From NCBI RefSeq assembly GCF_026107375.2, contig NZ_JAPCIA010000001.1:2046001-2110000 (forward strand): 64,000 nucleotides of DNA. Direction: 5' to 3'. How positions within the stretch are numbered: position 1 is the stretch's first letter; every line of letters starts with the position of its first letter. The translations under genes and the position numbers were made by a program. Origin of the DNA: Sphingomonas sp. BT-65. GTDB taxonomy: Bacteria > Pseudomonadota > Alphaproteobacteria > Sphingomonadales > Sphingomonadaceae. This document shows, piece after piece, positions 51,034 through 60,107 of the stretch. The notes under the pieces were generated by a model. That model did no database searches, was not told where the DNA came from, and saw only the letters and a list, made by a program, of their open reading frames with translations.

Positions 51034-53442
51034 ATGCGCGACGGTCGAGCTGCCACGAGTGCGCCGAGGCTGTCGCGGCGAAATCTCTTGCGCTGGAGCG
51101 GCGCGGCCTCTGCCCTGGCTTTCCTCCCCTTGCCCGCGCGCGCGGCGGCGGCGCCGCCGGTCTATCGCGATGCGCGCGCGCCGATCGACCTGCGCGTCCG
51201 CGACCTTATGTCGCGTATGACGCTGGACGAAAAGGTCGCGCAGCTCATCACCCTGTCCCGTCGCAAGCGCGAGGTGATGGATGCGGCGCTCGCCTTCGAC
51301 CCCGCCAAGGCCGATGCCGCGCATCCGCATGGGATCGGCCAGATCGCTCGGCCGTCGGACCGGGGCGGTGCGGCGACCGCGGACAACAGTGCGGCCGGCG
51401 GCACCGGGCGGTGGCGCCCGCCCGCCAACACGATCGCCTTTGTCAACGCCGCGCAGAAATGGGCGCGTGAGCGCACGCGGCTCGGCATCCCGATCCTGTT
51501 CCACGAAGAGGCGCTGCATGGCTATATGGCGCCGGAGGCGACGAGCTTCCCGCAGGCGATCGCGCTCGCCGGCACGTTCGACCGCGGCCTGATGCAACGC
51601 GTGAGCGCGGTGGTCGGGCGCGAAGTGCGCGCCCACGGCACGGTGCTCGCGCTGTCGCCGGTCGTCGACATCGCGCGCGATCCGCGCTGGGGCCGGATCG
51701 AGGAGACGTTCGGCGAGGACGCCTATCTGTGCGGCGAGATGGGCGTCGCGGCAGTGCGCGGGCTGCAGGGCGACAGCGAGATTCTGGCGCCGGGCAAGGT
51801 GTTCGCCACGCTCAAGCACATGACCGGCCACGGCCAGCCCGAGAGCGGCGTCAATGTGGCGCCCGCACCGCTTGCCGAGCGGGAATTGCGCGAACGCTTC
51901 TTCCCGCCCTTTCGCAAGGTGGTGGCGCAGACCGCCATCGCCGCGGTGATGCCCTCGTACAACGAGATCGACGGCGTGCCGAGCCACGCCAATCGCTGGC
52001 TGTTGGGTGACGTGCTGCGCGGTGAATGGGGCTTCGACGGCGCGATCGTCAGCGACTATGCCGCGATCGGCGAACTGGCGACCTTCCACAAGGTGGCGCC
52101 CGATCTGGCCGGCGCAGCGCATCTGGCGCTGCTCGCCGGGGTCGATTGCGATTTGCCGGACGGGGAGGCTTATGGCGGACTCGCGGCGCAGGCGCGCGCG
52201 GGCAAGGTGCCGATGGCACTGATCGATCGGGCGTGCCGCCACATGCTGACGCTGAAATTCCGTGCCGGGCTGTTCGAGGCGGGCCCGGTCGATCCGCGCG
52301 CCGCAGCACGGCTGACTGCCAATGGCGAGGCGCTGGCGCTGGCGCGCGAGGCGGCCGAGAAGGCGATCACCCTGCTCACGAACGACGGTACGCTGCCGTT
52401 GACCCCCGGCGCGCACAAGCGCGTGGCGGTGATCGGGCCCAATGCCGCGATCGCACGTCTCGGCGGCTATTCGTCGATTCCGCGCAACCCGGTCTCGCTG
52501 CTCGAGGGCGTGCGCGCGCGGCTCGCCGGCAAGGCCGAGGTGGTGCACGCCCAGGGCGTGTTCATCACCCAGAGCGAGGATCGTAGCGCAAACGAGATTC
52601 TGCTCGCCGATCCTGCGCGCAACCGCCAGCTGATCGAGGAGGCGGCGGCGCTGGCGCGTACCACCGACGTCATCCTGCTCGCGATCGGCGATACCGAGCA
52701 GACCAGCCGCGAGGGTTATGCCAAGAACCACCTCGGCGACCGCGCCGATCTCGGCCTGGTCGGGGAGCAGAATGAGCTGTTCACTGCGATGAAGGCGACG
52801 GGCAAGCCGGTGGTGGTGGTTGCGATCAACGGTCGGCCGCCGTCCTGGCCGGCGGTGGCAGCGGGCGCCAACGCGATGCTCGAATGCTGGTACATGGGAC
52901 AGGAGGGCGGACATGCCATGGCGGCCGCGCTGTTCGGTGACGTCAATCCGGGCGGCAAGCTGCCCGTGAGTGTCGCGCGACATGTCGGCCAGGTGCCGGT
53001 CTATTATGATGCGAAGCCGTCGGCGCGGCGCGGTTACCTGTTCGAATCCACCGACCCGCTGTTCCCGTTCGGCCACGGCCTCAGCTACACTCGCTTTGAA
53101 CTCAGCGAGCCGCGCCTGTCAGCGCCCCGCATCGGCGTCGGCGGCAGCGTCACGGTCGAGGTGGACGTCGCCAATGTCGGCGAGCGCACCGGCGACGAGG
53201 TGATACAGCTCTATATCCGCGACCAAGTCGCGTCGGTCACGCAGCCGGTTAAGACGCTCCGCGGCTTCGAGCGCGTGAGGCTCCGGCCGGGCGAGCGGCG
53301 CACGGTGAAGCTAGAGCTTGGTCCTGACGCCTTTGGCATCTGGAACGACCAGATGAAGGAAGTGGTCGAGCCCGGCTTGTTCGACATTATGACTGGTCCC
53401 GACAGCCGGAACCTCCAGGCCGTCACGCTCGAAATCGCGTGA
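51034..53442 (+). CDS. GH3 glycosidase, Tat-exported (beta-xylosidase or beta-glucosidase)
   Basis: An 802-residue GH3 enzyme. The Tat signal RRNLLRWSGAASALAF starts near residue 15. The N-terminal barrel has RWGRIEETFGEDAYL and the nucleophile D341 (AIVSDYAAIGEL); the second domain holds ITLLTNDGTLPL, and the C-terminal FN3-like domain begins near VEVDVANVGERTGDE. Specificity is not decided by motifs; the xylan context favours exo-beta-xylosidase (inference). ATG at 51034 follows AAGGAGGGATGTTGC, an excellent ribosome site, and is chosen over upstream frames overlapping the GH67 gene. Confidence 0.93.
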   Translation: MRDGRAATSAPRLSRRNLLRWSGAASALAFLPLPARAAAAPPVYRDARAPIDLRVRDLMSRMTLDEKVAQLITLSRRKREVMDAALAFDPAKADAAHPHGIGQIARPSDRGGAATADNSAAGGTGRWRPPANTIAFVNAAQKWARERTRLGIPILFHEEALHGYMAPEATSFPQAIALAGTFDRGLMQRVSAVVGREVRAHGTVLALSPVVDIARDPRWGRIEETFGEDAYLCGEMGVAAVRGLQGDSEILAPGKVFATLKHMTGHGQPESGVNVAPAPLAERELRERFFPPFRKVVAQTAIAAVMPSYNEIDGVPSHANRWLLGDVLRGEWGFDGAIVSDYAAIGELATFHKVAPDLAGAAHLALLAGVDCDLPDGEAYGGLAAQARAGKVPMALIDRACRHMLTLKFRAGLFEAGPVDPRAAARLTANGEALALAREAAEKAITLLTNDGTLPLTPGAHKRVAVIGPNAAIARLGGYSSIPRNPVSLLEGVRARLAGKAEVVHAQGVFITQSEDRSANEILLADPARNRQLIEEAAALARTTDVILLAIGDTEQTSREGYAKNHLGDRADLGLVGEQNELFTAMKATGKPVVVVAINGRPPSWPAVAAGANAMLECWYMGQEGGHAMAAALFGDVNPGGKLPVSVARHVGQVPVYYDAKPSARRGYLFESTDPLFPFGHGLSYTRFELSEPRLSAPRIGVGGSVTVEVDVANVGERTGDEVIQLYIRDQVASVTQPVKTLRGFERVRLRPGERRTVKLELGPDAFGIWNDQMKEVVEPGLFDIMTGPDSRNLQAVTLEIA

Positions 53443-53450
53443 GGCGCGCA

Positions 53451-54704
53451 ATGCCCCGGATCACTTCCGCCCGCGCCTCGTCCAGCGGAGCCTGGTTGAT
53501 CGGATCGACGGTGCTCGGCTGCATCGCGCTTGTCTCGGCCGTTCCCGCCGCTGCGCAGGCATGTCCGTGGCGTGCGGCCTGGGCGTCGTCGCAGACGCGC
53601 CCCGATAGCGCCAATGCGCTGCCGGCCGAGGCGCTGGCGGACACGACCTTGCGCCAGATCGTGCGCAGCTCGATCGCCGGCAATCAGGTGCGCGTGCGCA
53701 TCTCGAATGTGTTTGGAGACGCGCCGCTCCGCATCGCTGCCGCGACGATCGCACGCTCAGCCGGAAACGGGAGCGCACGGATCCATCCGCAGACGCTGCG
53801 GACGCTGCGGTTCGCAGACGCGCCCGGCGCGGTCGTTCCGCCGGGTAGCGACTGGTTGAGCGATCCAGTCACCCTGCCGATCGGCGCATTCGACGACCTC
53901 GTCGTCAGCATCCGCGTGATGGATGCGCGTGGCGCACAGACCGCGCATCCCGGCTCGCGCGCGACCTCCTATCATGTCCAGGGCGACATGACCGCGGCGA
54001 CCGATCTTCCGGCCGCGGCCCGCATCGACCGCTGGCACATGCTCTCTGGCATCGAAGTGACGAGTTGCACGGCGCGCGGCGGCATCGTCGTGCTGGGGGA
54101 CTCGATCACCGACGGCCGCGGCTCGACGACCAACGGCAATGATCGCTGGACCGATTTTCTTGCGCGGCGGCTCGGCGGACGTTTGGCCGTGATCAACCAG
54201 GGGATCGGCGGCAACCGCGTGCTGCTGGACGGACTCGGACCCAGCGCCATGGCGCGACTGGACCGAGATGTGCTGGCCCAGCCCGGCGTCGCTCATCTGA
54301 TTCTGCTCGAAGGGGTAAATGACCTGGGCACGCTCGGCCGCGACAAGCCTGCGACGGACGCGCAATATCGCGCGCTCGTCACACAATTGACAGGGGCCTA
54401 TGCGCAGATCGTCGCGCGTGCCCGTGCACGCGGGCTGAGGGTGCATGGCGCCACGATCCTGCCGTTCATGGGCAATGACTATTATCGTCCAACCGAAGCC
54501 GCCGAGCGGGCCCGCCAAGCCATCAACCAGTGGATCCGCACGCGTGGCAATTTCGACAGCGTGATCGACTTCGATCACGCGCTACGCGATCCCGCACGGC
54601 CCGCCTATCTTGCCCCTCAGTTCGATACGGGAGATGGGCTGCACCCCAATCCCGCTGGGTTCCGCGCGATGGCGAACGCCGTGTCGCTGACGATCTTTAA
54701 ATAG
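53451..54704 (+). CDS. Exported SGNH/GDSL hydrolase
   Basis: A 417-residue exported esterase. After the signal peptide there is a ~170-residue N-terminal beta-domain, then the SGNH core: block I VVLGDSITDG (Ser), block II GIGGNRVL (Gly), block III LEGVNDLG (Asn) and block V DGLHPNPAG (Asp, His). Members of this two-domain type include carbohydrate and acetylxylan esterases. It overlaps or closely follows the GH3 stop: a GTG at 53439 forms GTGA with it, while ATG at 53451 follows GAGG with 6-nt spacing, which I prefer. Deacetylation of xylan oligosaccharides is the likely role (inference). Confidence 0.9.
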   Translation: MPRITSARASSSGAWLIGSTVLGCIALVSAVPAAAQACPWRAAWASSQTRPDSANALPAEALADTTLRQIVRSSIAGNQVRVRISNVFGDAPLRIAAATIARSAGNGSARIHPQTLRTLRFADAPGAVVPPGSDWLSDPVTLPIGAFDDLVVSIRVMDARGAQTAHPGSRATSYHVQGDMTAATDLPAAARIDRWHMLSGIEVTSCTARGGIVVLGDSITDGRGSTTNGNDRWTDFLARRLGGRLAVINQGIGGNRVLLDGLGPSAMARLDRDVLAQPGVAHLILLEGVNDLGTLGRDKPATDAQYRALVTQLTGAYAQIVARARARGLRVHGATILPFMGNDYYRPTEAAERARQAINQWIRTRGNFDSVIDFDHALRDPARPAYLAPQFDTGDGLHPNPAGFRAMANAVSLTIFK

Positions 54705-54844
54705 CCGAACTCGCTCTCCCTGGAGCTAGAGCGGTATGAGAGTGCATTGGTGGTCTCAGTTTGTCCTGCCACATGCACTTTGCGCCTTGCGAAGCGACAT
54801 GTTCGCGCTACCAACGCCGGAGCGATAATCGGGGAGAGACCAAC

Positions 54845-56170
54845 ATGACTGCCAGCTTCGATCGCCGCACTCTCCTCGTCGGTGGCCTCGCCGCCTCGGC
54901 CGCTAGCCTCGCGCCGCATGGCCAGGCCTTCGCCCAGCGCCGCCGCGTGTCTGCCAACGACAAGGTCCAGGTGGGCCTGATCGGTTGCAAGGGCATGGGC
55001 TGGGCGAATCTCACTGCGATGATGAAGGGGGCCGACGTTACTCCCGTCGCCCTCTGCGACGTGGATGCCAGGGTCCTCGCCGAGCGCGGAGCCGAGCTGC
55101 AGAAGGCCTCCGGCCGGGCGCCGCGGCTTTACGACGACTATCGCCGCATGCTCGACGACAAGTCGGTGGACGCGGTGATCATCGCGACGCCCGATCACTG
55201 GCACGCGCTCCAGCTCATCGATGCCATGTCGGCGGGCAAGGACGCCTATTGCGAAAAGCCGCTCGGCAACTCCATCGCCGAATGCCGCGCCATGGTCGCC
55301 GCCAAGCAGCGCCATAACCGCGTCGTCCAGGTCGGCCAGTGGCAGCGCAGCAACCAGCACTGGGCCGATGCCATCGCCCACGTGCATGCCGGCGGCATCG
55401 GCCGCGTGCGGAAGGTCAAGGCCTGGGCCTATATGGGCTGGATGAAGAACATCCCTCCGCAGCCGGATCAGGCGCCGCCTCCGGGGGTCGACTATGACCG
55501 CTGGCTCGGCCCTGCGCCCCTGCATTCCTTCAATCCCAACCGCTTCCACTTCAGCTGGCGCTGGTACTGGGACTATGCCGGTGGCCTTATGACCGACTGG
55601 GGCGTCCACTTGATGGACATCGCCTTGCTCGGCATGAAGGCCCAGGCGCCGAACTCCGTCAGCTCGCTGGGGGGCGCGTATGGCTATCCGGGCTCGGCCA
55701 TGGAGACTCCGGACACCCAGACCGCGATCTTCGATTTCGGCAATTATTCGGTGGAGTGGGAACATGCGGTCGGCATCAGCCGCGGTCCCTTCGGCGGCGG
55801 CGACCATGGCGTGGCCTTCGTGGGCGAAACCGGCACGCTGGTGGTGGACCGCGACAAATGGTGGGTATCGCCGGAGATGCGCAACGGCCAGCCACTGACC
55901 CGGGAAATTCCTGTCACCAAGGCGTCGGACAACGGGCTTGATCGGCATATGGCGGATTTCGTCGCCTGTATGAAGAACCGCTCGCGCACGCCCGCTTGCC
56001 CGATTGAATCGGCGGCCAACACCGCCACCGTTTGTCAGATGGGCAACGTCGCCTGGCGCACCGGCCGCAAGGTCCACTGGGATGCAGCGGCGGGCCAGTT
56101 CAAGGATGACGCCGAAGCCAACGCCCTGATCACGCCCCGCTACCGCGCCCCTTACCGCCTGCCGGCGTAA
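54845..56170 (+). CDS. Tat-exported Gfo/Idh/MocA-family oxidoreductase
   Basis: A 441-residue exported oxidoreductase. A twin-arginine signal (DRRTLLVGGLAASAASLA) precedes the Rossmann domain (QVGLIGCKGMGWANL) and the EKPLG motif (DAYCEKPLGNSIAE). The second domain has WDYAGGLMTDWGVHLMDIAL. Exported members with a tightly held cofactor are common in glycan loci, and some cleave glycosidic bonds by an NAD-linked redox cycle (GH109-like). No specific substrate is read here. ATG at 54845 follows GGGGAGAGACCAAC. It lies 140 bp after the SGNH gene, so it could be in the same operon. Confidence 0.9.
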   Translation: MTASFDRRTLLVGGLAASAASLAPHGQAFAQRRRVSANDKVQVGLIGCKGMGWANLTAMMKGADVTPVALCDVDARVLAERGAELQKASGRAPRLYDDYRRMLDDKSVDAVIIATPDHWHALQLIDAMSAGKDAYCEKPLGNSIAECRAMVAAKQRHNRVVQVGQWQRSNQHWADAIAHVHAGGIGRVRKVKAWAYMGWMKNIPPQPDQAPPPGVDYDRWLGPAPLHSFNPNRFHFSWRWYWDYAGGLMTDWGVHLMDIALLGMKAQAPNSVSSLGGAYGYPGSAMETPDTQTAIFDFGNYSVEWEHAVGISRGPFGGGDHGVAFVGETGTLVVDRDKWWVSPEMRNGQPLTREIPVTKASDNGLDRHMADFVACMKNRSRTPACPIESAANTATVCQMGNVAWRTGRKVHWDAAAGQFKDDAEANALITPRYRAPYRLPA

Positions 56171-56269
56171 GCAGGTCGGGGTCGGGCACGGGCATGACGC
56201 AGGTCAGAGCCGCCCTTGGGCGCGGCCTGGTTCTCGTCGCGAACGGCGCGGGGCTCCCTGCTCCCTAAC

Positions 56270-57238
56270 CTAACGGGCCGCCTTCAGGTAACCGTGCATC
56301 GCCAGCCAGCGCGCGAATGCATCGAACCAGCCGGTGCTCGTGGTCTCCTTGGGGTACATGCCGAAGCCGTGCCCGCCCTGCTCATAGAGGTGGAACTCGA
56401 CGGGGCGCTTTGCCGCCTTCCAGCTCTCGATCAGACCGAAGCCGCTGTTGGCAAAGAGCGGGTCGTCGGCGGCGAGCGCAACGAACAGCGGCGGCGCGTC
56501 CGCTGGCACCGTCACCGGCGAGAGCGGACCATAGATATTGGCGATGAACGCCGGCTTCGCATCCTGGCCGGCGAATGTGGTCGCCATGGTCAGCATCGCC
56601 CCCGCGGAAAAGCCGATCATGCCGATCCGGTCCGGATCGACGCGCCACTCGGCCGCGCGGCGGCGGATGAGCGCGAACGCCGCGCGCGCATCGGCGATCT
56701 GCGGCGCCAGTCGCGCTCGCGCCTGTTCGGGGTCCGTGCGAGGTGGACGGGCGGCGCCCGAGAACAACTCGCGCATCGAACGCTCGAACGCCGGCATGTC
56801 GCTCGGCGTCGGGTTGAGACGGTATTTCAGCACGAACGCCGCGACGCCGCGCGCCGCCAGCGCCCGGGCGACGTCCCAGCCCTCATTCTCCATCGACAGC
56901 GTGCGAAAGGCCCCGCCAGGCGCCACCACGACCGCGGCGCCAGTCGCTTTCGCCGGATCGGGCAGGAACGGCGTGAGCGTCGCGATCGTGACATTGCGGG
57001 CGAATTTACTGCCATATTGGCTATGCCACATCTCCCTGGCGGTCGCTCCCGGCAACGGGCCGGTTCCAAGCTCGATCGCGTCCGGCTGGGCCGGAATCTC
57101 GGTTGGCGTCATCCGATCGTCTTGCGCCGCCGCCATGCCGGTGGCCGTCAGGGTGATTGCTAGCGTCGCCGTAACCAGCCGCCCAGACCATCGCTGGATC
57201 GAACCGGCGGCTCCCACCGGGCTGCCATGATTGCGCAT
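56270..57238 (-). CDS. Exported alpha/beta hydrolase (acetyl or feruloyl esterase-like)
   Basis: A 322-residue exported esterase. A signal peptide ends GMAAAQ. The oxyanion region is VVVAPGGAFRTLS, the nucleophile elbow IGMIGFSAGAML, and the histidine lies in EQGGHGFGM. This BD-FAE/acetyl-xylan-esterase-like layout is typical of the short esterases in xylan loci. ATG at 57238 follows GGAGAGAGGC. It is the last gene of the minus-strand operon that starts beyond the window, 72 bp after the GH43 gene. The acyl group is not known. Confidence 0.88.
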   Translation of the reverse strand: MRNHGSPVGAAGSIQRWSGRLVTATLAITLTATGMAAAQDDRMTPTEIPAQPDAIELGTGPLPGATAREMWHSQYGSKFARNVTIATLTPFLPDPAKATGAAVVVAPGGAFRTLSMENEGWDVARALAARGVAAFVLKYRLNPTPSDMPAFERSMRELFSGAARPPRTDPEQARARLAPQIADARAAFALIRRRAAEWRVDPDRIGMIGFSAGAMLTMATTFAGQDAKPAFIANIYGPLSPVTVPADAPPLFVALAADDPLFANSGFGLIESWKAAKRPVEFHLYEQGGHGFGMYPKETTSTGWFDAFARWLAMHGYLKAAR

Positions 57239-57310
57239 GCCTCTCTCCACTCTGTTTCGTCCGTCATTTGCGCGGAAACGGGATGCTTCTCTCGAGCACC
57301 CGACAATCAA

Positions 57311-58429
57311 TCAGGGGCGAAACGGGTTGATCATCGGGATCGTGCCGTCGGCGTTGAACTTGAGCTCGGTCACCTTGACGCTGCGCAGATGGTTTTTGTT
57401 GCTGAGCTGGGTGTCGTGATAGAACAGCCACCACTTGCCGTTCCATTCGATGATCGAATGATGCGACGTCCAGCCCTGCACCGGCGCGAGGATATGGCCC
57501 TTGTAGGTGAAGGGGCCGTAGGGATTGTCGCCGATCGCATAGTTCACGAAATGCGTGTCGCCGGTCGAGTAGGTATAGTAATATTTCCCGCCGCGCTTGA
57601 AGGTCCATGATGCCTCGAAGAAGCGCCGATCGTGATCGCCGCCCTTCACCGGCTGGCCCCTCTCGTCGAGGATCACGGCGTCGCGCACCGGTTCGGCAAA
57701 GGTCTTCATGTCGGGATTCATGCGCACGACCTTGCCGGAAATGGCGGGCTGGTCGTCCTGCATCAGATCGGTGTCGGAGCCGTTGGGATCGTAGACGCCG
57801 TTCTTCCAGCGCTGAAGCTGACCGCCCCAGATGCCGCCGAAATACATGTAGCTTGTCCCGTCGTCGTCGGTGAACACCGCCGGGTCCATCGAAAAGCTTC
57901 CCGGAATATAGTTCGCCTCGGGGACGAAGGGCCCCATCGGGTTCTTGGAGGTGGCGACCCCGATGCGGAAGGCGCCTAGGCCGTTCTTGTCCTTCGATTT
58001 GTCGCGGGCGGGGAAATACAGATAATAGGTGCCGTTCTTATAGGCGGCGTCGGGCGCCCACATCTGCTGCGAGGCCCAGGGAACATCTTTCACGTCGAGC
58101 GCGACCGGGCCGATCGTCACGGGTCCGCCGATCCGGTCCATGCGCAGGACGCGATAATCGCGCATGGCGTATTGATTGCCGAGATCGTCGTCGGGAATGC
58201 CAGCATCGATATCGTGGCTGGGGTAAACATAGATCTTGCCGCCGAAGACGTGCGCGGACGGGTCCGCGGTGTAGATTTCAGTCACCAGCGGCTGCGCCAG
58301 ATATTGCCGGCCGTCGGGCGCACGGGCGGTGCTGGCATTCGCTTCGGTTTCGGCGCGATTGTCGGCGCCGCCATTGCAGGCCGCCAGGCATGCGCTGAGG
58401 ATCACGAGGGGGATGGGCGCACTACGCAT
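57311..58429 (-). CDS. GH43-family lipoprotein
   Basis: A 372-residue five-bladed propeller glycosidase. The lipoprotein signal LSACLAAC (C18) anchors it to a membrane. The catalytic base is D56 (TADPSAHVF), the pKa modulator lies in SFSMDPAVF and the acid in RFFEASWTFKR. GH43 enzymes release arabinofuranose or xylose from arabinoxylan; I cannot separate arabinofuranosidase from xylosidase on these motifs. It lies between GH51 and the esterase on the same strand with 35-70 bp gaps. Confidence 0.92.
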   Translation of the reverse strand: MRSAPIPLVILSACLAACNGGADNRAETEANASTARAPDGRQYLAQPLVTEIYTADPSAHVFGGKIYVYPSHDIDAGIPDDDLGNQYAMRDYRVLRMDRIGGPVTIGPVALDVKDVPWASQQMWAPDAAYKNGTYYLYFPARDKSKDKNGLGAFRIGVATSKNPMGPFVPEANYIPGSFSMDPAVFTDDDGTSYMYFGGIWGGQLQRWKNGVYDPNGSDTDLMQDDQPAISGKVVRMNPDMKTFAEPVRDAVILDERGQPVKGGDHDRRFFEASWTFKRGGKYYYTYSTGDTHFVNYAIGDNPYGPFTYKGHILAPVQGWTSHHSIIEWNGKWWLFYHDTQLSNKNHLRSVKVTELKFNADGTIPMINPFRP

Positions 58430-58464
58430 CGATTCTCTCCTGTGTTTGACCGTTACGCCGCCGC

Positions 58465-60069
58465 TCAGTTCAGCTTGAGCATGACCACCGATTTCGCGGG
58501 GAGCGTCGCTGAAAGCCTCCCATCAGCGATGGTTGCCCCCTCGAACATGGCCGGCGCGACGATATTGGGCTGGTCGAAGCTGTTATGCGCATCCATCGCG
58601 CCAGCGGTAAGGATGCGCCCAGTCACCGCGGTTGCTTGCACACCACGAAGATCGACCGTGACCGGAAGCGCCCGGTTCGGATCGACATTGACAAGCGCGA
58701 CATGCACCGCGCCCGCGGTGTCGCGTACTGCGGAGACGCTGATCGCGGGGATCGCGACCTCGTCCTTGTGATACCAGGGCGCCTTGAGCTCGACCGGGAG
58801 GCTCGTCGCGCCCTGCCACGGCGTGTAGAGATCGAACACCCAGTAGGTCGGGGTTTTCACCATGCGCGGACCGTCGGTCAGCAGCATCGCCTGGAGCACA
58901 TTCACCATCTGGGCGATCGCCGCCATCTTCACCCGCTCGGCGTGGCGGGTGAAGATGTGGATATTGAGCGCCGCCACCATTGCGTCGCGCAGGCTGTTCT
59001 GCTGCTGCAGGAAACCCGGGTTCGACCCCGGTGCCGGATCGTACCAGGTGCCCCATTCGTCGACTGCGAGCATCACGCGCTTCTGCGGATCATATTTGTC
59101 CATGATCGCCGAATGCTTGGTGATGAACTCGTCCATCTGCAGCGTATGCTGGAGCGTCGAGGCCCATTCGCGCTCGGGGAAGCCGAGTGCCGCGCCCTTG
59201 TCCTCCCATTTCTCGTCGCGCGGCCGCGTGTAGAAATGCAGCGCCAGGCCGTCGATGTGCTTGGCCGACATCTTCATCATCGTCTCGGTCCACTCATAAT
59301 TGGCGTCCGAGGGGCCGCTCGCGATCTTGAGCATCTTGCCGGTTCCGGCCTTGGCGAAGGTGATGTACCGGTTGGTGAGGTCGGCGGCATATTCGGCACG
59401 CATGTTCCCGCCGCAGCCCCATAATTCATTGCCGATGCCCAGATAGTGCACGGCCCATGGCTCGCTGCGCCCATTGGCGGCGCGTTCCTTGGCGAGCATC
59501 GTCGTGTTCGCCGGAGCGGTCATATACTCCACCCATTGCGAGGTTTCCGCAGGCGTGCCGCTGCCGATATTGGCCGAGACATAGGCCCGCGCGCCCAGCC
59601 GCTCGACCAGTCCCATGAACTCATGCGTGCCGAAGCTGTTGTCCTCGTTCACGCCGCCCCAGTTGGTGTTGATCTTGACCGGACGCCGGCTGCGCGGGCC
59701 GATCCCGTCGCGCCAGTGATACTCGTCCGCGAAGCATCCGCCGGGCCAGCGCACCATCGGCACCTTGATCGCCTTCAGCGCTTCCAGCACGTCGCGTCGA
59801 TAGCCCTTGTCGTTGGGAATGGAGGAGCGTTCGCCGACCCAGATCCCGCCATAGATGCCGGTGCCGAGATGCTCGGCGAACTGTCCGAAGACGTCGGGAT
59901 GAACCTGTGGTCCGGGGCGGTCGGCCTGGACCGTCGCTGTGGCCGCTTCGGCCTGCTGCGCGACAGCCGGAGCGGTCATATATGTGGCCGTCAGCAACAA
60001 TGCGGCCAGCGCGGTCAAACGGTTCGAGCGGGCGGCGCCGCAGAGCTTTGTCACAATCGATGTCGTCAC
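58465..60069 (-). CDS. Alpha-L-arabinofuranosidase, GH51, exported
   Basis: A 534-residue retaining arabinofuranosidase. The (beta/alpha)8 barrel holds the acid/base E215 (GIGNELWGCGG) and nucleophile E338 (LAVDEWGTWY), with MVRWPGGCFADEYHW upstream; a beta-domain closes the protein. GH51 enzymes remove arabinose from arabinoxylan and arabinan. The GTG at 60069 has AGAGG at proper spacing and gives a good signal peptide (TALAALLLTATYM to AVAQQ). An ATG at 60111 overlapping the GH3 stop (ATGA) would add 14 residues. Confidence 0.93.
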   Translation of the reverse strand: MTTSIVTKLCGAARSNRLTALAALLLTATYMTAPAVAQQAEAATATVQADRPGPQVHPDVFGQFAEHLGTGIYGGIWVGERSSIPNDKGYRRDVLEALKAIKVPMVRWPGGCFADEYHWRDGIGPRSRRPVKINTNWGGVNEDNSFGTHEFMGLVERLGARAYVSANIGSGTPAETSQWVEYMTAPANTTMLAKERAANGRSEPWAVHYLGIGNELWGCGGNMRAEYAADLTNRYITFAKAGTGKMLKIASGPSDANYEWTETMMKMSAKHIDGLALHFYTRPRDEKWEDKGAALGFPEREWASTLQHTLQMDEFITKHSAIMDKYDPQKRVMLAVDEWGTWYDPAPGSNPGFLQQQNSLRDAMVAALNIHIFTRHAERVKMAAIAQMVNVLQAMLLTDGPRMVKTPTYWVFDLYTPWQGATSLPVELKAPWYHKDEVAIPAISVSAVRDTAGAVHVALVNVDPNRALPVTVDLRGVQATAVTGRILTAGAMDAHNSFDQPNIVAPAMFEGATIADGRLSATLPAKSVVMLKLN

Positions 60070-60107
60070 GATGATCCTCTCGCTGATTGCCCCTGAAGGC
60101 CGTCGTT

